64,000 nucleotides of DNA, from NCBI RefSeq assembly GCF_001746835.1, contig NZ_CP016094.1, positions 1,922,001 through 1,986,000 on the forward strand, in the 5' to 3' direction. The notes below the pieces were generated by a model, which ran no database searches, was not told the origin of the DNA, and was given only the letters and a program-made list of their open reading frames with translations. Each line of letters begins with the position of its first letter. Position 1 is the stretch's first letter. Both the position numbers and the translations under genes were made by a program. Shown piece after piece: positions 27,340-35,080 of the stretch. Origin of the DNA: Lacunisphaera limnophila (GTDB taxonomy: Bacteria > Verrucomicrobiota > Verrucomicrobiia > Opitutales > Opitutaceae).

Positions 27340-27448
27340 TTCTAGTTGGTATTTAGGCGTGGGCCGCAAAGCATCCGGTCACGCCGGGCGCGGCGGAGCC
27401 AGCGAGGTGCTGGTGATTCAGTCCAAATTACCAGCCACCGACCACCAA

Positions 27449-28318
27449 CTACTTCCCCTCGGTCCCGCCCAGCAATTTCCGCCAGCGATCCAGCACCCCG
27501 GCCGAGCGGGGTTTGACGATTTCCGGCTGCACGTTGATCTCCGGCACGCCGAGGATGGGTTCAAAGTGCCCGGCCTTCTTGTAGAGGATGACCACATCCT
27601 GCATGCCCCAGGCTTCCTCGAGGTAGGCGCGCATGATGATGTCGGGATACCGCTGGAGGGTGCGCATCACCCACTCGGGCGAGGTGAGGGCCAGGCCGTA
27701 GTCCTCCTCGGCGTTGCTTTCGAAATAGCGCTGGTAGGCGAAACCGGTGCGGGCGTACTCCTCCAGCAGGGCGGGCTTGTCGATGTTCTCGGCGACGTTG
27801 CGCCGGCCGCGGGCGAGCAGGCTGGAGACGGTGCGACCCTGGGTGGTGAAGACGATCACGCCGCACTCCTTGGTCCACTTCACGAGGCAGTCGAGGGTGG
27901 CGAGCCACCGGTCGCGGCGCAGGTGGGTCACCAGCGAGCCGACCCAGATCAGGTCAAACTGGGACTGGAAGGGCAGCTGGTGCAGGTCGGGCAGGGAATA
28001 AACCGGCTTCGCCCCGAACTGGTTGGCGCAAAAATCCACGCCATCGCGGTCAAGGTCACAGGCCGTGATATCGGCGTACGGGTAATGGGCGCGCAGCCAG
28101 CGCAAGACGCGGCCGTGGCCGCAGGGCAGGTCGAGGATATTGGGATAGTGCGGCTTGTCGCAGAGCTCGGAGGAAAAATGGATCAGTTCGAGCGCGCGGC
28201 GGCCGAGGTCGAAATATTGCTCGGTCAGGGTGGCGTCCGCCTCCTTGGCCAGCATGCCGTCGCGCGGGGCGAGGGCGCGGTCGACGGCCAGGCGGGAAAA
28301 ATCGTAGAGGGTTTTCAT
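27449..28318 (-). CDS. Class I SAM-dependent methyltransferase
   Basis: 289 residues from the ATG at 28318. The motif I region is PNILDLPCGHGRVLRWLRAH, followed by YADITACDLDRDGVDFCANQ and QFDLIWVGSLVTHLRRDRW, a methyltransferase-25-like core. A C-terminal extension of about 90 residues (GRTVSSLLARGRRNVAENID through QDVVILYKKAGHFEPILGVP) resembles proteins found near polysaccharide genes, but no glycan gene adjoins here. It converges with the SpoU gene and diverges from the FAD oxidoreductase. Substrate unknown. Confidence 0.82.
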   Translation of the reverse strand: MKTLYDFSRLAVDRALAPRDGMLAKEADATLTEQYFDLGRRALELIHFSSELCDKPHYPNILDLPCGHGRVLRWLRAHYPYADITACDLDRDGVDFCANQFGAKPVYSLPDLHQLPFQSQFDLIWVGSLVTHLRRDRWLATLDCLVKWTKECGVIVFTTQGRTVSSLLARGRRNVAENIDKPALLEEYARTGFAYQRYFESNAEEDYGLALTSPEWVMRTLQRYPDIIMRAYLEEAWGMQDVVILYKKAGHFEPILGVPEINVQPEIVKPRSAGVLDRWRKLLGGTEGK

Positions 28319-28409
28319 GCGAGGGGACCGGCGCATCAAGGCGGGCGGGCGGGCGGGCGTCAATCGCGGGCAACCTTGCATCCGCGCGGCGCCCGGCAAG
28401 GATGGGGCC

Positions 28410-29546
28410 ATGAACACCCCGATCTGGGATGATCGCGACTGGCGGCCCCTGCCGACGCTCGTCGGGCCGGTACGGGCGGATGTGTGTGTGGTCGGGTTGG
28501 GTGCGTCGGGTCTGGCCGCGATCGAGGAGCTCGTGGACCAGGGCGTCGCCGTGGTGGGGGTGGAGGGGCAGGCCGTCGGGGCGGGCGCGGCGGGTCGCAA
28601 CGGCGGCTTTGTGCTCGCGGGTCTGGCGAAGTTTTTCAACGAGACCGTGGTGCAATGCGGCGAGGCGGCCGCCGGGGCGATCTACCGGCAGACCGCGAGG
28701 GAGATCGCGCGGCAGGCCCAGGACATGCCGGCGATCGTGCGCCAGTCGGGCGCGCTGCGCATCGCGGCGGATGCGGCGGAACTGGCCGACTGTGCGCAGC
28801 ACCTGGCCGCGCTCCGCTACTGTGGTTTTCCCGCCGCCGCTTACACCGGACCCGAGGGCGAGGGTCTGCTGCTGCCGGAGGACGGGGTGACGCAGCCCCT
28901 GCACCGCGTGCGGGCGGTGGCGCAGCGGTTGCGCCAGCGGGAGACCCGGCTCTACGAAAATTCGCCCGCCCGCAAGCTGGTGGCGGGGGCGGTCGTGACG
29001 GACCAAGGCACGGTGCATTGCGACAGCGTGATCGTGGCCGTCGACGGCCGGCTGGAGCGGATCTTGCCTGAATTGGCCGGGCGGGTGCGCACCGCGCGGC
29101 TGCAGATGCTGGCGACGGCCCCCGCGCCGGAGGTACAATTTTCCCGGCCGGTCTATTATCGCCAGGGCTATGAATATTGGCAGCAGCTGCCAGACCGAAG
29201 CATTGCGCTGGGCGGGTTCCGCGACCAGGCCGGGGACGAGGAATGGACAGGGGACGACGCCCCGACAGAGCGGGTCCAGGGCTTGCTTGAGAAATTCCTG
29301 CGCCAGCACCTCAAGGTGCGTGCGCCGGTCACGCACCGCTGGGCGGCGTCCGTGGGTTACACACCGGACGGCCTGCCGATCCTGGAGGAGGTACGGCCGA
29401 AGACCTGGGCCGTGGGCGGCTACAACGGCACGGGCAACATCGCGGGGGTGCTGGGCGCCCGCGCGGCGGCGCGGCTGGTCTGTGGGCAAGGTTCGGAATG
29501 GGCGGCCGCGCTGGCGGGGGCACGGGCGCATGCCGGCCGGCGGTAG
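28410..29546 (+). CDS. FAD-dependent oxidoreductase (DAO/PuuB-like)
   Basis: 378 residues from the ATG at 28410. An FAD-binding Rossmann motif near the N-terminus (VCVVGLGASGLAAIEELVDQ) is followed by GAGAAGRNGGFVLAG, the R-NGG motif seen in gamma-glutamylputrescine oxidase-type and other D-amino-acid-oxidase-fold enzymes. The C-terminal block is GYTPDGLPILEEVRPKTW followed by VGGYNGTGNIAGVLGARAAA, also typical of the family. It probably oxidises an amine or amino acid; the substrate is unknown. The upstream extension to 28317 is antisense to the neighbouring methyltransferase gene. Confidence 0.85.
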   Translation: MNTPIWDDRDWRPLPTLVGPVRADVCVVGLGASGLAAIEELVDQGVAVVGVEGQAVGAGAAGRNGGFVLAGLAKFFNETVVQCGEAAAGAIYRQTAREIARQAQDMPAIVRQSGALRIAADAAELADCAQHLAALRYCGFPAAAYTGPEGEGLLLPEDGVTQPLHRVRAVAQRLRQRETRLYENSPARKLVAGAVVTDQGTVHCDSVIVAVDGRLERILPELAGRVRTARLQMLATAPAPEVQFSRPVYYRQGYEYWQQLPDRSIALGGFRDQAGDEEWTGDDAPTERVQGLLEKFLRQHLKVRAPVTHRWAASVGYTPDGLPILEEVRPKTWAVGGYNGTGNIAGVLGARAAARLVCGQGSEWAAALAGARAHAGRR

Positions 29547-29575
29547 GCGGGACGGGGCAGCTCCGCCCTAGAGAT

Positions 29576-29581
29576 TTGACA
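29576..29581 (+). promoter_or_regulatory. Candidate -35 element before the Phe leader
   Basis: A perfect TTGACA lies 31 bases before the leader ATG. The region 16 to 18 bases downstream has no good -10 match (CAGCAC is the best-placed hexamer). If it is used at normal spacing, transcription would begin within a few bases of the leader start codon and the leader mRNA would be nearly leaderless. This fits the absence of a ribosome site. Prediction only. Confidence 0.4.
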
Positions 29582-29612
29582 ACCGGCGGCCGGACCGTCA
29601 GCACTCTGCGCG

Positions 29613-29702
29613 ATGATCTTCACCGCCGGCTTCTTCAGCTTTACGTTTGCGGGCTATTTTGCCCCGCAGAGCCGAGGCGGCGTTTCCCCAAGCAACCCCT
29701 GA
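29613..29702 (+). CDS. Phe-rich leader peptide of the DAHP synthase-pheA operon
   Basis: A 29-codon frame encodes MIFTAGFFSFTFAGYFAP, continuing QSRGGVSPSNP. Six Phe codons and one Tyr codon fall in the first 16 positions, including adjacent Phe codons 7 and 8. The frame is followed 22 bases later by an intrinsic terminator and then by the genes for a DAHP synthase and chorismate mutase/prephenate dehydratase, the committed route to phenylalanine. This is the arrangement of amino-acid attenuators such as pheL-pheA. No Shine-Dalgarno sequence precedes the ATG. It would act in cis as a ribosome-position sensor, not as a functional protein. Evidence is composition, position and RNA pairing; no homologue search was possible. 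Confidence 0.8.
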   Translation: MIFTAGFFSFTFAGYFAPQSRGGVSPSNP

Positions 29703-29724
29703 TCACAGGAAAATATTGCCAAGG

Positions 29725-29757
29725 AGCCGCCCAAACCCAGGGCGGCTTTTTTATTTT
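29725..29757 (+). terminator. Intrinsic terminator of the Phe attenuator
   Basis: The stem AGCCGCCC (29725-29732) pairs perfectly with GGGCGGCT (29740-29747) over a seven-base loop and is followed directly by a run of six T, then A and four T. It stands 127 bases before the DAHP synthase start and about 180 bases after the previous gene, so it fits leader control better than simple end-of-gene termination. Confidence 0.9.
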
Positions 29758-29783
29758 AACCACCAAACCCAAGAATATTTCCC

Positions 29784-29810
29784 GCGGATGACGCGGATAA
29801 ACGCGGATAA
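29784..29810 (+). repeat. Three short direct repeats of GCGGAT
   Basis: GCGGAT occurs at 29784, 29793 and 29803, the last two inside identical ACGCGGATAA decamers. It lies in the leader between the attenuator and the DAHP synthase gene. Units of this type look like dispersed intergenic repeats; only this copy is in the window, so that idea is untested. Confidence 0.5.
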
Positions 29811-29884
29811 AGAAACCCAATTCTGATGCCGTAGGTGCCTCATCCACGCGGCGTTGATCGACTCCCTCCCCAACCCCTTCCCCC

Positions 29885-30940
29885 ATGATCCTCCCCAAAA
29901 ACAACCGCCTGACCGAGACCGAAGTCGCCCAGCTCACCGTGATCGTCGGTGAGTTTGGCTGCCGCATCCAGCCGATCGTCGGCGACCTGCGGACCATCTA
30001 CGCCATCGTCGGCGACGAGCGGCACGAGCTGATGATCAACCGCATTGAGGGCCTGTCGTTCGTGGACCGCGTGGACACGATCCAGTCGCCGCACAAGCTG
30101 ATGGACATCAAGTCGGACCTCGCCCGCCACCGGGTGAAGGTCGGCGGGGTCACGCTGGGGGAGGAACTGCTCATCATGGCGGGCCACTGCACGATCGACC
30201 CGAAGAACCCGAATCTCTTCTACGAGACGGCCCAGGCGGTGAAGGAGGCCGGCGCGCACGCTATCCGCGGCGGCGTGTGGAAGCCGCGCACGAATCCCTA
30301 CGCCTTCCAGGGCGACAACAAGTCCCTCGACATCCTGATGGAGGGCTCGCGCCGCACCGGCCTGCCGGTGGACACGGAGGTGATGGATGAGGAGCAGCTA
30401 AAGCTCGCCCTCGCCGCCGGCGTGCACGTGCTGCAGATCGGGGCGCGCAACGCCCTCAATTACTCGCTGCTCCGGCAGGTGGGCGCCGCCATCGCGGGCA
30501 AACCCGTCGCCGTGCTGCTCAAGCGCGGCATGCACACGGGCACGCTCAACGAGTTCATCTCCGCCGCGGAGTACATCGTGAACTTCGGCAACCCCAATGT
30601 CATCCTCTGCCCGCGCGGTACGCAGCCGGGGCTCGACGGCTACCGCAACCAGCCGGATGAGTCCATCACCCCCCTGCTCAAGGAGCGGACCTGGGCCCCG
30701 GTCGTGGTGGATCCCTCCCATTCCGTCGGCCGGGCCACCTACGTGCCGGCCTGCGCGCTCGCGGCCGTGGCCTACGGGGCGGACGGCCTGTGCATCGAGG
30801 CTCATGTCAGCCCCGCCCACGGGCTGGGTGACGACCCGAAGCAGGCGGTCACCCCCGCCGCGCTTGCGGGGTTGATCCGGGAGGCCAAGGCCCTCCATGC
30901 TCTGCGTCGCTCCCCCCGTTCCCCCGCCGCCACGTCATGA
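29885..30940 (+). CDS. aroF: 3-deoxy-7-phosphoheptulonate synthase, Thermotoga-type (I-beta) with N-terminal regulatory domain
   Basis: 351 residues. An N-terminal ferredoxin-like regulatory domain (about residues 1-70) precedes the barrel, as in Thermotoga maritima DAHP synthase. Barrel motifs include GGVWKPRTNPYAFQG, VLQIGARNALNYSLL, VLLKRGMHTGTLNEF and VVVDPSHSVGRATYV; Cys102, His279 and Glu305 stand where the metal ligands are expected. The usual G-P-C-S motif reads G-H-C-T here, so Pro is replaced by His101. It is preceded by the Phe attenuator and overlaps pheA by four bases (ATGA), so the product should be tied to Phe supply. No ribosome site: the upstream bases are pyrimidine-rich. 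Confidence 0.93.
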   Translation: MILPKNNRLTETEVAQLTVIVGEFGCRIQPIVGDLRTIYAIVGDERHELMINRIEGLSFVDRVDTIQSPHKLMDIKSDLARHRVKVGGVTLGEELLIMAGHCTIDPKNPNLFYETAQAVKEAGAHAIRGGVWKPRTNPYAFQGDNKSLDILMEGSRRTGLPVDTEVMDEEQLKLALAAGVHVLQIGARNALNYSLLRQVGAAIAGKPVAVLLKRGMHTGTLNEFISAAEYIVNFGNPNVILCPRGTQPGLDGYRNQPDESITPLLKERTWAPVVVDPSHSVGRATYVPACALAAVAYGADGLCIEAHVSPAHGLGDDPKQAVTPAALAGLIREAKALHALRRSPRSPAATS

Positions 30941-32013
30941 AAAAGCAACTCGCCCAGGTCCGTGCCCAAATCGACGCCCTCGACCAGAAGGTCGTGCGGA
31001 TCCTCAACACCCGCCTGAAGTGCGCGCAGCGCATCGGCGAGCTCAAGCGCGGCGCGAAGACCCGCATCTACGTGGCTGAGCGCGAAGCCGACGTCCTGCG
31101 CCGGGTCGCCTCGGCCAACACCGGCCCGCTCAAGCCCGCCGCCCTGCAGGCCATCTACCGCGAGATCATGTCCGCGGCGATCTCCCTCGAGAAGCCGCTG
31201 TGCGTGGCCTACCTCGGGCCCGAGGCCACCAACACGCATGCCGCCGCGTTGCGCAAGTTCGGCTCCAGCGTGGACTACCGCCCGATGGCGACCATCGCCG
31301 ACATCTTCACCGCGGTGGAGAAGGGCGAGGCGGACTACGGGGTCGTCCCGGTGGAGAATTCCACCGAGGGCTCCGTGCGCGACTCGCTCGACCTGTTCGT
31401 GGAGACGCCGCTGAAGATCGTCGCCGAGCTGCACCAGGAGATCGAGCACACGCTGCTTTCCCGCGAGCCGCTCGCGAAGATCAAGAAGGTCTACTCGAAG
31501 GACCAGGCGCTGGCGCAGTGCCGCCGCTGGCTGCAGCGGCACCTGCCGCACGCGCAGCTGGTGGACGTGGACAGCACGGCCTACGGCGTGCAGATCGCGG
31601 CGAAGGAGAAGGGCGCCGCCGCCATCGCGCCGCGGCTGGCCGGTGAGCGTTACGGCGTGCCGGTCGCGGCCACGCATATCCAGGACCTGAAGAACAACAC
31701 CTCACGCTTCGTCTTCCTCGGCCGCGAGGCCTCGGGCTCGGCCGGCAGCGGGCACGACAAGACCAGCCTGCTGGTGTCGTTGCACCACGAGTCCGGGGCG
31801 CTCCTGCGCGCGCTGCAGCCCTTCAACCGCCGCAAGCTGAACCTGACGCGCATCGAGTCGCGGCCGAGCAAGCTCAAGCCGTGGGACTACATCTTCTTCC
31901 TCGATGTCACCGGCCACTATGACGATCCGGCCATGCAGGCCGCGCTGAAGGAGCTGAGCCGGAAATGCCCGCTGGTGAAATGGCTGGGGAGTTATCCGGT
32001 GGCGAAGCGCTGA
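30937..32013 (+). CDS. pheA: Bifunctional chorismate mutase / prephenate dehydratase
   Basis: 358 residues in three domains: an AroQ-type helical chorismate mutase (residues about 1-85, with VRAQIDALDQKVVRILNTR and AQRIGELK), a prephenate dehydratase domain (from VAYLGPEATNTHAAALRKFG, with VPVENSTEGSVRDSLDLF and NNTSRFVFLGRE), and a C-terminal ACT domain (TSLLVSLHHESGALLRALQP, then LTRIESRPSKLKPWDYIFFL). The ESRPSK motif is the Phe-binding signature, so the enzyme is probably feedback-inhibited by Phe in addition to attenuation. It converts chorismate to phenylpyruvate. It is the last gene of the attenuated operon. Confidence 0.96.
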   Translation: MKKQLAQVRAQIDALDQKVVRILNTRLKCAQRIGELKRGAKTRIYVAEREADVLRRVASANTGPLKPAALQAIYREIMSAAISLEKPLCVAYLGPEATNTHAAALRKFGSSVDYRPMATIADIFTAVEKGEADYGVVPVENSTEGSVRDSLDLFVETPLKIVAELHQEIEHTLLSREPLAKIKKVYSKDQALAQCRRWLQRHLPHAQLVDVDSTAYGVQIAAKEKGAAAIAPRLAGERYGVPVAATHIQDLKNNTSRFVFLGREASGSAGSGHDKTSLLVSLHHESGALLRALQPFNRRKLNLTRIESRPSKLKPWDYIFFLDVTGHYDDPAMQAALKELSRKCPLVKWLGSYPVAKR

Positions 32014-32038
32014 TTCCCGATTGGGCGGGCGTGGGGAC

Positions 32039-32060
32039 TGTAGGGCGATCTCGCCCTACA
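32039..32060. terminator. Palindromic hairpin between convergent genes
   Basis: TGTAGGGCG and CGCCCTACA form a perfect nine-base-pair stem with a four-base loop, between the pheA stop and the stop of the convergent PEP-CTERM gene. No strong T run follows on either strand. It could act as a bidirectional terminator or be a REP-like intergenic palindrome. Confidence 0.5.
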
Positions 32061-32102
32061 ACAGATCCGACCAAGCCAATAGCGACGGAACCGTCGGCCG
32101 CC

Positions 32103-32954
32103 TCAGGCGCGCCGGCGGCGCGCGGCCAGCAGGAGCAGGCCGCCGCCGAGGGCCAGCAGCGCGTAGGTCGAGGGCTCCGGGATGGCGACGACAGGGGCCA
32201 CGGAGAGAAAGGTGCCGCCGCGGGCGGACAGGAGGAAATCGCCGGCGCCGCCGGTGTTGGTGAACGTGGTCAGGGCGTTGGGCCCGCTGTTGAGGAAGGC
32301 GCCCTCGGTCATCGATCCGGGCACCTGGTAGTACAGCGGGGTCGTGGCCGCCGCGCCGGTGTGGAAACCGGCGACCGCGTTGCCGTGATCCCAGGTGATG
32401 GTCTCGTAGTTCAGGAAAATGTCGAAATTGCCGACGCCCGTGTCGGCACGGCTGACCAGGACGAGCTCGAAGGTGTTCGGGCTGGTGCCGTTGGAAAATT
32501 CGCCGACCCCGTTCCATTTGACCGCGAAGGCCGCATGGCTGTCCACCAGGCCGGTGCCCCACGTCACGGTGCCGACGGCGGAGGTGTCCACATCGGAGAA
32601 AAACGCCGCGATGATGGGCAGGGTGAGGGACTCGTTGGTGGCGTAGGTCGCATCCAGGGGGACCGGCACGTAAACGCCGCTGCCCTCCCCGAAGCTGATG
32701 TAGCCGTTGTTGCTGACAAAAGTCTTGGAGTAGGTCGTGCCGCCGAAGTTGATCGAAAAGCCCAGGTCCTCGCCGAGGGGGTTGCCATTGCTTCCGGCGG
32801 TGGCCCCCAGGTTCCCGCTGTGGTTGTCATCGTTGGCGTAGAGGCTGCCCGTCTGGACGTAGGACTGGATCACGACCTGGGCGGGCAGGGCGCCGGCGCT
32901 CAAGCCGGCAAGCAGGCAAAGAATAGGATATAAACGATGACGTGAGATGAACAT
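32103..32954 (-). CDS. PEP-CTERM sorting-signal protein with nidogen-like domain
   Basis: 283 residues. A signal peptide ends near ALPAQ. The mature part resembles an extracellular NIDO-type domain (FSINFGGTTYSKTFVSNNGY; TVTWGTGLVDSHAAFAVKWN; TFELVLVSRADTGVGNFDIF). The C-terminus is a textbook PEP-CTERM tail: the Pro-Glu-Pro motif in VAIPEPSTYALLALGGGLLL followed by a basic end. Such proteins are processed by an exosortase and usually linked to exopolysaccharide. No exosortase gene lies in the window. Binding partner unknown. Confidence 0.9.
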   Translation of the reverse strand: MFISRHRLYPILCLLAGLSAGALPAQVVIQSYVQTGSLYANDDNHSGNLGATAGSNGNPLGEDLGFSINFGGTTYSKTFVSNNGYISFGEGSGVYVPVPLDATYATNESLTLPIIAAFFSDVDTSAVGTVTWGTGLVDSHAAFAVKWNGVGEFSNGTSPNTFELVLVSRADTGVGNFDIFLNYETITWDHGNAVAGFHTGAAATTPLYYQVPGSMTEGAFLNSGPNALTTFTNTGGAGDFLLSARGGTFLSVAPVVAIPEPSTYALLALGGGLLLLAARRRRA

Positions 32955-32980
32955 GGGCCCGGTGTTCCGCGAAAGGACTA

Positions 32981-32995
32981 AGCACTAACTGTGCT
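32981..32995. promoter_or_regulatory. Dyad between divergent PEP-CTERM and glgA genes
   Basis: AGCAC-TAACT-GTGCT is a perfect five-base inverted repeat about 27 bases upstream of the PEP-CTERM start and 85 bases upstream of glgA. Its size and place suit a protein-binding operator, but only one copy is seen. Confidence 0.3.
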
Positions 32996-33079
32996 ATCGC
33001 CAGTGCAATTCTTGCGCTGACCTCCCGTATTTTGGCTCGGCACCGGGCGATGGTTGGGGTTTATTTGGGTGTGGCCGCC

Positions 33080-34543
33080 ATGAAAATACTTTTCGTCACT
33101 CCTGAGGTTGAACCATTTGTGAAAGTCGGCGGGCTGGCCGATATGACCGGGGCGCTGCCAAAGGACCTGGTGCGGCAAGGGCATGACGTCCGGGTGGTTT
33201 GCCCCGCCTATGGGTCCGTGCGACGGGTGGGTGACTGGCAGGCGAGGCCGGAGCCATTGGGCGTGGACGTGGGCGGGGCCAGCCAATGGGCGCGGGTGTG
33301 GGAGACGGTGCTGCCGGGATCCCGGGTGCCTGCTTATTTTCTCGAGAATCACGATCACTTCGCGCGTCCGGAGGTCTACACGGGCCCCTGGGGGGCGCAT
33401 GCGGACAACGACCTGCGGTTCGCTTTTTTCTGCCGCGGCGCGCTCGCGCTCTGCCAGCAGCTCGACTGGGTGCCGGATGTCATCCACTGCCATGATTGGA
33501 CGACCGGCCTGCTGCCGCTGATGTTGAACACGACGCTGCGCGACACGCCGTTGGCGCGCACGGCGACGGTGTTCACGATCCACAATCTCGAGCACCAGGG
33601 GTGGTCGCCGGCGCGCGTGGTGGACTTCGCGCGGCTGCCCTGGGGCGAGTTTCACCGGGACGGGCTTGTGTCGAACGGCATGGTGAACCTGATGAAGGTC
33701 GGCCTGCTGCACGCGACGAAGATCACCACGGTCAGCCCGACCTACGCCGGGGAGATTCGCACGCCGGACGGCGGGTTCGGGCTGGATGGCGTGCTCAACT
33801 TCCGGGCGGCGGATCTGTTGGGCATCCTCAACGGCATCGATGACGAGTCGTGGGACCCCGCGCGCGACCGGTCGCTGCCGGCCCACTACTCGGCCGCCGA
33901 TCTGGCGGGCAAGGCCGTGTGCAAGGCGCGGCTGCAGCAGCAGCTGGGCCTGGACGTGAAGCCGGGTGTGCCGCTCTTCGGCGTGGTGTCGCGCCTGGCC
34001 GCGCAGAAGGGGCTCGACCTGCTGGCGGAGGCGCTGCCGCGCATCCTGGACCGCATGGACGTGCAGTTCGTGCTGCTCGGCAACGGCGAGGCGAAGCTCG
34101 AGAACGATTTCCGGTGGGCGGCCGACGCCTACCGCGGGCGGTTTGGGGCGCACCTCGGATTCGACGGCGGGCTGGCACGCCTGATCCAGGCGGGCAGCGA
34201 TTTCTTCGTGATGCCCAGCCGCTCCGAGCCGTGCGGACTCACGCAGATGTACGCGATGCGTTACGGCACGCCGCCCGTCGTGCGGGCCACGGGCGGATTG
34301 GTCGACACCGTGCAAAATTTCGTGGAGGGGCAGCCGGTGGGCACGGGCTTCGTGTTCGGCGATGCGACGGTGGCCGCGCTGACCGACACGATCGGCTGGG
34401 CCTGTGCGACGTACTACGACCGCCCCGCCGAGCTGGCCGCACTGCGGCTGCGTGGCATGGCGCAGGATTTTTCGTGGCGGTCCAGCGCCAAGCACTACGT
34501 GGACCTGTATCGCTGGGCGGTGGCGGCGCGGGTGGGCGGGTAG
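33080..34543 (+). CDS. glgA: Glycogen synthase (ADP-glucose type)
   Basis: 487 residues, the usual length of bacterial GlgA. It opens KILFVTPEVEPFVKVGGLAD with the K-V-G-G-L ADP-glucose-binding motif, then DVIHCHDWTTGLLPLML and TVFTIHNLEHQGW. The GT5 C-terminal half contains FGVVSRLAAQKGLDLLAEAL and MPSRSEPCGLTQMYAMRYGT with the conserved Glu. It elongates alpha-1,4-glucan chains. The start is the ATG at 33080, beginning directly with the first strand; the TTG at 33032 would add unrelated residues. No other glg genes adjoin. Confidence 0.95.
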   Translation: MKILFVTPEVEPFVKVGGLADMTGALPKDLVRQGHDVRVVCPAYGSVRRVGDWQARPEPLGVDVGGASQWARVWETVLPGSRVPAYFLENHDHFARPEVYTGPWGAHADNDLRFAFFCRGALALCQQLDWVPDVIHCHDWTTGLLPLMLNTTLRDTPLARTATVFTIHNLEHQGWSPARVVDFARLPWGEFHRDGLVSNGMVNLMKVGLLHATKITTVSPTYAGEIRTPDGGFGLDGVLNFRAADLLGILNGIDDESWDPARDRSLPAHYSAADLAGKAVCKARLQQQLGLDVKPGVPLFGVVSRLAAQKGLDLLAEALPRILDRMDVQFVLLGNGEAKLENDFRWAADAYRGRFGAHLGFDGGLARLIQAGSDFFVMPSRSEPCGLTQMYAMRYGTPPVVRATGGLVDTVQNFVEGQPVGTGFVFGDATVAALTDTIGWACATYYDRPAELAALRLRGMAQDFSWRSSAKHYVDLYRWAVAARVGG

Positions 34544-34592
34544 ACGGTGCCTTGCAGTTGGCGCCCGGCGACCGGGGAACCCCGGCCCCGGG

Positions 34593-35069
34593 TTACGTCA
34601 GCCATTTTTCCATCACGGCATTGGGCAAGTCGACGCCCCGGGTTGGAACGATCTGGTGCCGGACCACCCGGAATCCCTGGCGCAGGAAAAAGGGCTGGGC
34701 GGTGACGCTGGCCTGGGTGTGGACGCGCGTCGCGCCGTGATCGCGGAGGGATTTTTCCGCGGCCTGGTAAAGGGTCGTCGCCACTCCACGCCGCCCGTGG
34801 GCCGGATCCACAAAAAGCAGATCCAGGTAGCCCTCGACCGTCCACGAGCAGAATCCCGCGAGGACGCCGGCGGATTCCGCCAGCAGCACTTGCTGCCGGG
34901 CCAGCCGCTCCCGCCAGCGGGTCAGATCGGGCGAGGGCGGGGACCAGGCGGCTCGCTGCTCCAGCGTGTAGTGCGCGCCAGCCGTCTGATGTACCGCATC
35001 GTGGAAGAGCCGGGCCAGCTGCGGCACGTCCGCGGGTTGGTGGGATCGCAAAACTATCGCCGCGCTCAT
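34593..35069 (-). CDS. GNAT family N-acetyltransferase
   Basis: 158 residues from the ATG at 35069. The acetyl-CoA-binding segment is LDLLFVDPAHGRRGVATTLY, the Q/R-x-x-G-x-G/A pattern of GNAT enzymes, followed by VHTQASVTAQPFFLRQGFRV typical of the yafP-like group. The start at 35105 is disfavoured because it would overlap the preceding gene. The acyl acceptor is unknown. It follows the small membrane protein gene by 12 bases and probably shares its transcript. Confidence 0.85.
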   Translation of the reverse strand: MSAAIVLRSHQPADVPQLARLFHDAVHQTAGAHYTLEQRAAWSPPSPDLTRWRERLARQQVLLAESAGVLAGFCSWTVEGYLDLLFVDPAHGRRGVATTLYQAAEKSLRDHGATRVHTQASVTAQPFFLRQGFRVVRHQIVPTRGVDLPNAVMEKWLT

Positions 35070-35080
35070 GTCGCGTAGAT

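Larger units (their letters stand above)
29613..29757 (+). promoter_or_regulatory. Phenylalanine transcription attenuator
   Basis: Four segments can be assigned. Segment 1 (29623-29631, within codons 4-7) pairs with segment 2 (29670-29680) through nine pairs with a two-base bulge; an inner helix 29648-29653/29663-29668 stacks inside. Segment 2 core 29676-29681 (GGCGGC) can instead pair with segment 3 core 29726-29731 (GCCGCC), which blocks the terminator. Segments 3 and 4 form the terminator. A ribosome held at Phe codons 7-12 would cover segment 1 and free segment 2 to pair with 3, giving read-through. With Phe plentiful, 1:2 and 3:4 form and transcription stops. Pairing is read from sequence; the mechanism is inferred by analogy with pheA and trp leaders. 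Confidence 0.78.
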
